A DNA stretch of 23,410 nucleotides from JBKHBQ01 sp046542305 (GTDB lineage: Bacteria; Bacteroidota; Bacteroidia; Bacteroidales; 4484-276), in contig JBKHBQ010000027.1 in assembly GCA_046542305.1 (NCBI GenBank), positions 1-23,410 of the forward strand, in the 5' to 3' direction. The translations under genes and the position numbers were made by a program. Below the pieces are notes generated by a model. The model had not been told where the DNA came from and ran no database searches. It saw only the letters and a program-made list of their open reading frames with translations. Shown piece after piece: positions 13,723-20,577 of this stretch (position 1 is its first letter; each line of letters starts with the position of its first letter).

Positions 13723-16146
13723 ATGATAACGGACAAAGAAGCCATCGAAATAAACCACCGTTTTTACGAGCTGAAACAATCATGTAAAAACTGCAGCGAA
13801 GAGGATCTAACCCGGCTCGATCGCGCCTTTAACTATGCCAGGGAGTTTTACGGCGAAAGCCGGAAAAGTTCTGGTGAACTAAAGATGCTGCACAGCCTGA
13901 AGGTAACCCTGATTGTTGCTTCCGAAATCGGTTTGCGCACCGGATCGGTAATTGCCGCTCTGTTGCACGATGTAATCGATTCGCCTGATGAAAACATCGA
14001 TACGGTTGAGCAGATGTTTGGTGGCGATATTGCCATGATCATTCGCGGTTTCAAAAAGATCTCCCGCTTTCATTCAGAGAAGGTGAGCTTTCAGTCGGAA
14101 AACTTCAGAAGCCTTTTTCTTAGCATGGTCGATGATGTGCGTGTGATCTTTATCAAGATGGCGCACCGCCTGCACGACATGCGCAACTACGAAAACCTGC
14201 CCCCTCACCTGCGCAAGGCATTCCTCAACGATGCGGTTTACCTTTACATACCCATTGCTCACAGGCTTGGGCTGTATCAAATCAAAGCGGATCTCGAGGA
14301 TCTCGTTCTGCGTCATTCGCAGCCCACGGCTTACCTTCAGATCTCATCGAAGCTTCGCGAAACCCGCGAGCAGCAGGAAAAATATATCAAGCGATTTATT
14401 AAGCCGGTTGTTGGCAGGCTCAAAGATGAAGGCATCCGATTCGAAATTAAGAGCCGGGCAAAAACCATCACTTCCATCAAAAAGAAAATGGATACCCAGG
14501 AAGTGCCGCTGGAGCAGGTGTACGATTTGTTTGCTATTCGCATAATCCTCAAAAACATCCTGACGGAAGAAGAGCAGGAGTTTATGGAAGATTTCAAGCG
14601 AAATCTGGATGCCTATGGCAATCCGAGGCTGGAAAAGCGAGGCCGCAAGTTAAAGGAAAAGCAGGTGCCTAAGGGCTCCAGAAACAGCAGGAAAGGCGAA
14701 GTGATAACGGAGGCTGCCATTGTGGAGGAAGAGCAGGACAAGAAAGCCGAGGTCAGGAATTTTGAGAAGAACAAGGAGAAATATACCGAGTTTCTGAACA
14801 GGGAAAAAACCGCCTGCTGGCAGATTTATTCGCTGATCACCAACATTTATCAGCCCAACCCCAAGCGGCTGCGCGACTGGATATCGGCGCCCAAGGCGAG
14901 TGGTTACGAATCGTTGCATACCACTGTACTCGGGCCTGACGAACGCTGGGTTGAGGTGCAGATTCGTACACAGCGCATGGATGAAGAAGCAGAAAAAGGA
15001 TCGGCAGCTCACTGGAGATACAAGGAGTCGGCCTACGGCAGAAATGTCGACCGCTGGATGAACGACATTCGTGATGTGCTTGAAAAGCGCGGGGCCGGAA
15101 GGCTCGACGACGGCAAAACAAGTAAGATCGAAACAGGAAGTAACAATATTTACGTATTTACTCCAACTGGCGACCTTCGCGAATTGAAAGCCGGATCAAC
15201 CATTCTGGATTTTGCCTTTGAAATTCATACCGAAGTGGGAGCCAAGTGCATCGGTGGAAAAATAGAAAATAAGGTGTATCCCATCAGGCATAAATTGAAA
15301 AACGGCGACCGGGTGGAAATTATCACTGCCAAAAATCAAAAACCGAATATCGACTGGCTGAATATTGTGGTGACTTCAAAAGCCAAGAGCCGCATCAATC
15401 GTTCATTGCGTGAAGAAAAATATAAAGAGGCCGAACTGGGCAAGGATATCCTGAATCGCAAGCTGAAAAACTGGAAAATCGAAGCCAGCGAACGCAACAT
15501 CAACCGCGCAGTGAAACACTACGGCTTTCAGAAACCAGTAGACCTTTATTACCATATTGCCACCGGCAAAGTTGACGTACAGGAGATCAAACTCCTGTTT
15601 ACAACTCCCGAGGAATTCGAAGACCACATCGAAAAACAGGAGCGGCCTTTCGAATTCACCGAGCAGCACATCGAAACGCAAAGCGAAAAAGATCAAGGTT
15701 TTATTATGATCGAAGCCGGCATGTCCGATTTGGAATATTCGCTGGCAAAGTGCTGTAATCCCATTGCCGGCGACAGAATCTTCGGATTTGTCACCGTAAA
15801 TCAGGGGATAAAAATCCACCGCTACGATTGCCCCAATGCCGAACAAATGCTGATGCGTTATCCTTACCGGATTATGAAAGCACGATGGAAAGAAACCGAC
15901 ACAACCAAATTCTTCATTACCAACCTGCGTGTGTTGGGGCTCGACAGGGTGGGCCTTGTGAGCGATATCACCAAAGTGATCTCGGATGACCTGAAGGTAA
16001 ACATGAAAAATCTGAATTTTTCTTCACGCGATTCCCATTTCGAGGGCGTAATTAAGGTGCAGGTAAGGGATGTGGAACATCTGGGATTTCTCAAGCAAAA
16101 ATTGCTTCGCATAAACGGAGTAACCAAAGTGATCCGTTTCGATTAA
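13723..16146 (+). CDS. RelA/SpoT family (p)ppGpp synthetase, hydrolase site apparently degenerate
   Basis: A long RSH protein for the stringent response; 807 residues from ATG 13723, which is preceded by AGGAG (a TTG at 13693 would add 10 residues). Domains are: HD hydrolase (about 35-185), synthetase (about 230-435; RAKTITSIKKKM loop, YDLFAIRII, YESLHTTV and the EVQIRT glutamate), TGS (IYVFTPTGDLRELKAG), helical, the zinc-finger-like CCNPIAGDRI block, and a C-terminal ACT domain (LDRVGLVSDITKVI). The RLRD sequence resembles the RxKD motif of Mn-type bifunctional enzymes. In the HD domain the metal ligands Arg, His and HD are present, but the HDxxED motif reads HDVIDS and the ADRLHNM motif reads AHRLHDM, so (p)ppGpp hydrolysis is probably lost. 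An approximately 80-residue charged insertion splits the synthetase domain. Its stop overlaps that of convergent pcm. Confidence 0.93.
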   Translation: MITDKEAIEINHRFYELKQSCKNCSEEDLTRLDRAFNYAREFYGESRKSSGELKMLHSLKVTLIVASEIGLRTGSVIAALLHDVIDSPDENIDTVEQMFGGDIAMIIRGFKKISRFHSEKVSFQSENFRSLFLSMVDDVRVIFIKMAHRLHDMRNYENLPPHLRKAFLNDAVYLYIPIAHRLGLYQIKADLEDLVLRHSQPTAYLQISSKLRETREQQEKYIKRFIKPVVGRLKDEGIRFEIKSRAKTITSIKKKMDTQEVPLEQVYDLFAIRIILKNILTEEEQEFMEDFKRNLDAYGNPRLEKRGRKLKEKQVPKGSRNSRKGEVITEAAIVEEEQDKKAEVRNFEKNKEKYTEFLNREKTACWQIYSLITNIYQPNPKRLRDWISAPKASGYESLHTTVLGPDERWVEVQIRTQRMDEEAEKGSAAHWRYKESAYGRNVDRWMNDIRDVLEKRGAGRLDDGKTSKIETGSNNIYVFTPTGDLRELKAGSTILDFAFEIHTEVGAKCIGGKIENKVYPIRHKLKNGDRVEIITAKNQKPNIDWLNIVVTSKAKSRINRSLREEKYKEAELGKDILNRKLKNWKIEASERNINRAVKHYGFQKPVDLYYHIATGKVDVQEIKLLFTTPEEFEDHIEKQERPFEFTEQHIETQSEKDQGFIMIEAGMSDLEYSLAKCCNPIAGDRIFGFVTVNQGIKIHRYDCPNAEQMLMRYPYRIMKARWKETDTTKFFITNLRVLGLDRVGLVSDITKVISDDLKVNMKNLNFSSRDSHFEGVIKVQVRDVEHLGFLKQKLLRINGVTKVIRFD

Positions 16147-16787
16147 TCTTCGGCTTTGCCGGGAAGCAGCGGCACAAACACAAAGCCACCGTATCTTTCC
16201 TCTTCAAATTCTTCTTTGCTGATGCGGGTGAGCCGTGTCATGGTTTGTATATTGCTGCCACCTACGGGCGCTACCAGTTTGCCCCCGATTTTCAGTTGTT
16301 GCTTCAACGAAACCGGGATTTGGGGCGTGGCCGCGGTAATGATGATCCTGTCGAAAGGTGCAAACGCGGGAAGCCCCAGGTAGCCGTCGCGGTGGAAGAT
16401 CTGGATTTTATGGCTTTTCCTCTCCAGAAATTGTTTGGTTCTTTTATAAAGTTTTAGCTGCCTTTCGATGGTGAAAACCTTCGCGCCCATTTCCAGCAGG
16501 ATCAGTGCCTGATAACCCGAGCCGGTGCCGATTTCGAGTACCTTCATGTTTTCTTCAATTTCCAGTAGCTGCGACTGGAATGCAACCGTAAATGGCTGGG
16601 AAATAGTTTGCCCCGAGCCGATCGGAAAGGCCTTGTCCTGGTATGCATATTCAAGGAACGACGAATCCATCAACTCATGGCGCGGCACATTCCTGATGGC
16701 TTGCAGCACTTTTTCGTCGCTGATGCCTTTGTTCTTTAATCCTTCCGCAAGTTTGTTCCTGAGTCCCCGATGCCTGTAAGAATCCAT
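16143..16787 (-). CDS. pcm: protein-L-isoaspartate O-methyltransferase
   Basis: Transfers methyl from S-adenosylmethionine to abnormal L-isoaspartyl residues, starting their repair in aged proteins. The 214-residue protein is the normal size. Visible motifs are the PCMT substrate region FPIGSGQTISQPFTVA (about 55-70), the SAM-binding motif I VLEIGTGSGYQ (83-93), the motif II acidic residue in VFTIERQ, and the post-motif FDRIIITAATPQIP. It opens with YRHRGLRNKLAEGL, as Bacteroidetes Pcm does. It is cytoplasmic and convergent with the Rel-type gene, the stop codons overlapping by 3-4 bp. Upstream (about 16833-16840) the minus strand reads TAATTTCG, one mismatch from the -7 consensus. Confidence 0.95.
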   Translation of the reverse strand: MDSYRHRGLRNKLAEGLKNKGISDEKVLQAIRNVPRHELMDSSFLEYAYQDKAFPIGSGQTISQPFTVAFQSQLLEIEENMKVLEIGTGSGYQALILLEMGAKVFTIERQLKLYKRTKQFLERKSHKIQIFHRDGYLGLPAFAPFDRIIITAATPQIPVSLKQQLKIGGKLVAPVGGSNIQTMTRLTRISKEEFEEERYGGFVFVPLLPGKAED

Positions 16788-16864
16788 AGTTTTTAAAATC
16801 CGGTTGATGTTGGTTGAACCTTAATATTCGGCGAAATTAATAAAAACAGGTAGCTTAATTTCTT

Positions 16865-16872
16865 TACTTTTG
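16865..16872 (+). promoter_or_regulatory. putative -7 promoter element for the oxidoreductase gene (TACTTTTG)
   Basis: TACTTTTGCC matches TAnnTTTG and is the same 10-mer seen at the cobalamin operon promoter (4816). It predicts a leader of about 10 nt before the ATG at 16890. Confidence 0.6.
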
Positions 16873-16889
16873 CCACAAAAAATAAAGAT

Positions 16890-17861
16890 ATGTTAAGGAT
16901 TGGAGTATTAGGTGCCGGACATCTCGGCAAGATTCATCTTAAGTGTATTCGCGGGATCGATGATTATGAACTGGTTGGATTTTATGATCCCAATAAGGAA
17001 ACCGCCGCTAAAGTGGAACAGGAATTCGGGATAAAAAAATTCGATTCCCTTTCAGAAATTATCGACGCGGTGGATGTGGTGGATATTGTTACGCCCACTA
17101 TTTCACACTTCGATTGTGCCATGGAATCGCTCAAGAAATCCAAACACGTGTTTATCGAAAAACCCATTGTGGCCACGCCTGCTGAAGCCCGTGAGCTGAT
17201 GAAAATTGCCGATGAGGCCAGCGTAAAGGTGCAGGTAGGACACGTGGAACGGTTCAACCCGGCGTTTCTGGCGGCACGCGATCTGATCAGCAATCCTATG
17301 TTTATAGAAACCCACCGGCTGGCTCAGTTCAATCCTCGCGGTACCGATGTTCCCGTAATTCTTGATTTGATGATCCATGACATCGACATCGTTCTGAGCG
17401 TTGTAAAATCCAATGTGCGGAAAATCAATGCCAGCGGAGTGCCGATCGTGAGCGATACACCCGATATTGCCAATGCCCGCATCGAATTCGATAATGGCTG
17501 TGTGGCCAATCTCACCGCCAGCAGGATTTCACTGAAAAACATGCGTAAATCAAGGTTCTTCCAGCGCGATGCCTACATTTCAGTAGATTTCCTTGAAAAG
17601 GAAATGGAGATCGTCAGGATGAAGGATATCGATACCATTCCTGCCGATCCCTTTGCCATGATCCTCGATCTGGGAGAAGGCCGCGGCAAAAAGGAAATCA
17701 TGATCGATAAACCTGAAGTGAAGCCGAATAACGCCATTATGTCAGAACTGGCTACCTTTGCCGGCGCCATTCAAAGCAATTCCACACCGGCTGTCACCAT
17801 CAACGACGGATATCAGGCATTGGATGTGGCCTACCAGATTCTCGACAAAATTACCTATTGA
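16890..17861 (+). CDS. Gfo/Idh/MocA family NAD(P)-dependent oxidoreductase
   Basis: 323 residues in two domains: an N-terminal Rossmann fold with the dinucleotide loop GVLGAGHLGKIH (5-16), the EKP motif (Glu90-Lys91-Pro92 in VFIEKPIVATP) whose Lys is catalytic in the family, and a C-terminal alpha/beta substrate domain with QVGHVERFNPAF and DLMIHDIDIVL carrying the conserved His. Such enzymes oxidise or reduce a sugar or nucleotide-sugar hydroxyl. The VGHVERFNP and HDIDI segments resemble the GnnA-type UDP-GlcNAc 3-dehydrogenases of lipid A synthesis, but no gnnB-like aminotransferase or lpx gene is here, so the substrate is left open. The neighbours downstream (lipoprotein, sugar-phosphate transferase) hint at an envelope-sugar role. 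Confidence 0.9.
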   Translation: MLRIGVLGAGHLGKIHLKCIRGIDDYELVGFYDPNKETAAKVEQEFGIKKFDSLSEIIDAVDVVDIVTPTISHFDCAMESLKKSKHVFIEKPIVATPAEARELMKIADEASVKVQVGHVERFNPAFLAARDLISNPMFIETHRLAQFNPRGTDVPVILDLMIHDIDIVLSVVKSNVRKINASGVPIVSDTPDIANARIEFDNGCVANLTASRISLKNMRKSRFFQRDAYISVDFLEKEMEIVRMKDIDTIPADPFAMILDLGEGRGKKEIMIDKPEVKPNNAIMSELATFAGAIQSNSTPAVTINDGYQALDVAYQILDKITY

Positions 17862-17929
17862 TCCTCTGTAGTCACCGGGAAAAGCAATATTGAAATACCA
17901 ACAGCGTTTTGTTTTTCTGATTCAAACCA

Positions 17930-18808
17930 ATGATGAGATCGATAAAACAGAAATCTTTAGCGGGTTTACTATTTGTGCTTGCTGGTATGTTGTTGATATC
18001 ATGCCGTGAAGAAAATTTTGAACCGGGCATTCCCGCATTCTTACAGATGGACACTATCGGGCTTTCCACAGATTATGGAACCCAGGGCAGCGATTCCCAC
18101 AATATCACGGATGTTTGGGTATTTGCAAATGGTGCCACGGTGGGTGTTTTCGAAATGCCGGTGACTTTTCCGGTGCTTCTGGACGGAGAGGCAAACCTGC
18201 GACTTGAAGCAGGAATCAAACTCAACGGAATTAGCACCAGCCGGATAAACAATCCGTTTTTCGAACCTGTGGTTATCGACAATTTCAATTTTATCCCCGA
18301 TAGCATCATCCACCTGAATCCTACAGTCGAATACCGGGAATCGGTTGAATTTCCCTGGATCGAAGATTTCGAAGATCCCTCCGTGTCGTTGGATACCAGT
18401 AATCTGAGAGGCGATGCCGACATCCATCGCTCCGGCCCGCAACAGGCTTTCGAAGGCAGCCACTCCGGTATCATCCAGCTTGGCGGTGAACTCCTTACAT
18501 TCGAAGCCGCTACGTTTGAGGCCTATACCCTGCCTGTGGATGGTTCGCCGGTGATGCTGGAAATGAATTATAAAAACGATATCCCTTTTGTGGTGGGAAT
18601 TTTTGAGCAAACTCCCATGGAAATCCTCAAGAAAGAGATCATGTACCTTAATCCTTCAGAAGACTGGAATAAAATCTATATCAATTTTACCAATCATGTG
18701 CTGGAGAGTAATCCGGGAACCGTTTTCAAGGTATTTTACCGTGCGGGCGTCAGCGAGGATGACAGCGGTACCATTTACCTGGACAACATTAAGCTAATGT
18801 ATAGATAA
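17930..18808 (+). CDS. lipoprotein of unknown function
   Basis: 292 residues that I do not recognise. There is a clear lipoprotein signal (KSLAGLLFVLAGMLLISCREENFEPG; Cys about 25, followed by acidic residues consistent with surface export). The mature part is acidic and beta-rich, starting with PAFLQMDTIGLSTDYGTQGS and DVWVFANGATVGVFEMP, and containing a jelly-roll-like second half (GSHSGIIQLGGELLTFEA to SGTIYLDNIKLMYR) that looks like a carbohydrate-binding type sandwich. It is followed after 5 bp by the polyprenyl sugar transferase gene, so the two are probably co-transcribed and it may act in surface polysaccharide assembly or attachment; this is inference from position only. Confidence 0.75.
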   Translation: MMRSIKQKSLAGLLFVLAGMLLISCREENFEPGIPAFLQMDTIGLSTDYGTQGSDSHNITDVWVFANGATVGVFEMPVTFPVLLDGEANLRLEAGIKLNGISTSRINNPFFEPVVIDNFNFIPDSIIHLNPTVEYRESVEFPWIEDFEDPSVSLDTSNLRGDADIHRSGPQQAFEGSHSGIIQLGGELLTFEAATFEAYTLPVDGSPVMLEMNYKNDIPFVVGIFEQTPMEILKKEIMYLNPSEDWNKIYINFTNHVLESNPGTVFKVFYRAGVSEDDSGTIYLDNIKLMYR

Positions 18809-18813
18809 GGCTC

Positions 18814-20229
18814 ATGAACAAAACATTGCAACAGGCTAAATATATTTTCGCCGACTGGTTTTCGGCAGTGGTGGCGTGGACATTGTTTTTTATTTATCGC
18901 AAATCTGTCGTGATCCACGACATCTGGAACAATCTCGATCAAGTGTTCGGAGATCCCAAACTTTATGCAGGAATTCTTATCATTCCGCTGTTTTGGCTGA
19001 TCCTGTACATCATCGCCGGATCGTACCGGAAAATTTACCGCAAATCCAGAATCAGGGAATTCACCATTACCTTTTCCACCATATTTATCGGTGTGCTTAT
19101 CATATTCTTCACCCTGTTGCTCGATGATGTGGTGATTTCCTACCGCACCTATTACCAGTCGTTTCTGGTGTTGTTCAGCCTGCAGTTTATCATTACGGTT
19201 TCCTTCAGGCTTTACATCACCACCAGAATGGTAAAGCAGATCCACCATAAGGTAATCGGGTTCAACACCCTGATCGTGGGCAGCAACAAAAATGCGGTGG
19301 ATATTTACCAGAGCCTCGACAAGCAGTTTCCTTCTTCGGGCAATAAATTTCTTGGTTTTGTAAATGCCAAGGATTATGAGGAATATCAGCTGGCCGAATA
19401 CCTGCCGCATTTAGGACATTATACCAAGCTTCCGCAACTGATCAGGGAAATGGAAATTGAGGAAGTGGTGATTGCCGTGGAACGCTCAGAAACCAAGCTG
19501 GTCGACAACATCATTTCTTCAATCGAAAATACCGAAGCCATTATCAAGATTATTCCGGTGATGCAGGATTATCTGCTGGGCTCGGTAAAAACCACCTCAA
19601 TCTTCAACGAGCCGCTTATTCAGATTTCGCCCGACCTGATGCCCGCCTGGCAGGAATCGCTGAAAAGAATGATCGACATCCTGGCTTCGGCCATCGCCAT
19701 AACGATACTTTCGCCGGTTTATATTTTTTTGATCGTGGGCGTAAAGTTTTCTTCAAAAGGGCCCATTTTGTACCGCCAGGAACGCATCGGGCTGCACGGG
19801 AAGCCTTTTATGATCCCCAAATTCCGTTCGATGCATGTTGGAGCTGAAAAAGGCGTGCCACAGTTGTCATCCGAAAACGACAACCGCATAACACGTTTCG
19901 GCAAATTCATGCGAAAGCTTCGCCTGGACGAGTTGCCCCAGTTTTTTACCGTGCTGAAGGGCGATATGTCGCTGGTTGGATACAGGCCCGAACGCCAGTA
20001 TTTTATCGATCAGATCGTGAAACGTGCTCCCCATTACCGCCTGCTTTATAAAATAAAACCGGGCATCACTTCCTGGGGACAGGTTAAATTTGGATATGCT
20101 TCCAACGTTGATGAAATGATTCAACGCCTCAAATATGATGTTCTTTACGTGGAAAACATGTCGCTGGCTTTGGATTTTAAGATCATGTTTTACACCATCC
20201 TTATTATTGTGCAGGGCAGAGGAAAATAA
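18814..20229 (+). CDS. polyprenyl-phosphate hexose-1-phosphate transferase (WcaJ/PglC superfamily)
   Basis: 471 residues. It has four N-terminal membrane segments (about 12-28, 52-69, 87-103, 115-133), a cytoplasmic CoA-binding_3 Rossmann-like domain (about 148-255, NTLIVGSNKNAVDIYQ), and then the catalytic bacterial sugar transferase domain (about 285-471) with its re-entrant membrane helix (KRMIDILASAIAITILSPVY), GPILYRQERIGLHGKPF, KFRSMHVGAE, and the catalytic Asp-Glu in KLRLDELPQFF followed by LKGDMSLVGYRPERQYF. It transfers a sugar-1-phosphate from a nucleotide sugar to undecaprenyl phosphate, the first step of capsule, exopolysaccharide or O-antigen repeat synthesis; the sugar is not evident. 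No glycosyltransferase cluster surrounds it, which is unusual for this family. Confidence 0.93.
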   Translation: MNKTLQQAKYIFADWFSAVVAWTLFFIYRKSVVIHDIWNNLDQVFGDPKLYAGILIIPLFWLILYIIAGSYRKIYRKSRIREFTITFSTIFIGVLIIFFTLLLDDVVISYRTYYQSFLVLFSLQFIITVSFRLYITTRMVKQIHHKVIGFNTLIVGSNKNAVDIYQSLDKQFPSSGNKFLGFVNAKDYEEYQLAEYLPHLGHYTKLPQLIREMEIEEVVIAVERSETKLVDNIISSIENTEAIIKIIPVMQDYLLGSVKTTSIFNEPLIQISPDLMPAWQESLKRMIDILASAIAITILSPVYIFLIVGVKFSSKGPILYRQERIGLHGKPFMIPKFRSMHVGAEKGVPQLSSENDNRITRFGKFMRKLRLDELPQFFTVLKGDMSLVGYRPERQYFIDQIVKRAPHYRLLYKIKPGITSWGQVKFGYASNVDEMIQRLKYDVLYVENMSLALDFKIMFYTILIIVQGRGK

Positions 20230-20232
20230 ACT

Positions 20233-20486
20233 GTGGGCCAAAACTGCTTTACGCTTTCAATCACGCGCAGCCTTTTGCTTCTTATTTTTCTTTTTTTGCT
20301 TTTCGCAACACTTTTTGCACACATCATTTCATTGTCAATTAAGCATGGCGAGAAACTAAATATCGCGTGGCTTACAATTGGAATTATGTGTGGGTGGATG
20401 CCGGAAAAATTCCTGTGGGTTCCGTCAAGGCATATTTTCAGGGCGGTAAAAACCTGTTGCATCCGCTGAAATCCCTGGTGGAATAA
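20233..20486 (+). pseudogene. frameshifted, truncated remnant resembling a DUF3108 exported protein
   Basis: The 348 bp between the sugar transferase and the peptidase hold a decayed gene. Frame 1 from GTG 20233 encodes a hydrophobic signal-like segment (RSLLLLIFLFLLFATLFAHI), then IKHGEKL. Near 20356-20360 the sense passes to the -1 frame, which continues KYRVAYNWNYVWVDAGKIPV, then GSVKAYFQGGKNLLHPLKSL and stops at 20484-20486. Joined, GEKLKYRVAYNWNYVWVDAG matches my memory of the DUF3108 N-terminal pattern (GE-x-L-x-Y-x(3)-YNW-x-aromatic-x-W-x(2)-AG). A single lost A in the run CTAAA(A)TAT would explain the shift. The normal protein is about 230-280 residues, so the C-terminal two thirds are gone. 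Family assignment is tentative; the frame change is seen directly. Confidence 0.5.
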
Positions 20487-20487
20487 T

Positions 20488-20522
20488 CTGCTTTTCTATT
20501 GATTAACATGTAAGAAAAGCGG
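20488..20522 (+). terminator. hairpin with A/T-rich tail after the sugar transferase/remnant
   Basis: CTGCTTTTCT (20488-20497) pairs with AGAAAAGCGG (20513-20522; one G-T pair) around a 15-nt loop, and is followed by ATATTTTATATTTTAG. It is likely to end transcription from the sugar transferase side. The A/T-rich tail also contains -7-like sequence (TATTTTAG, one mismatch) that could start the peptidase transcript. Confidence 0.5.
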
Positions 20523-20577
20523 ATATTTTATATTTTAGCCGCATTAAAAAAATTGATCAACATTAAATCTCTCGTAC

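Noticed and set aside
14837..15121. Minus-strand frame over the Rel synthetase domain
   Set aside because: It is antisense to conserved catalytic motifs of the RSH protein and has no family features.
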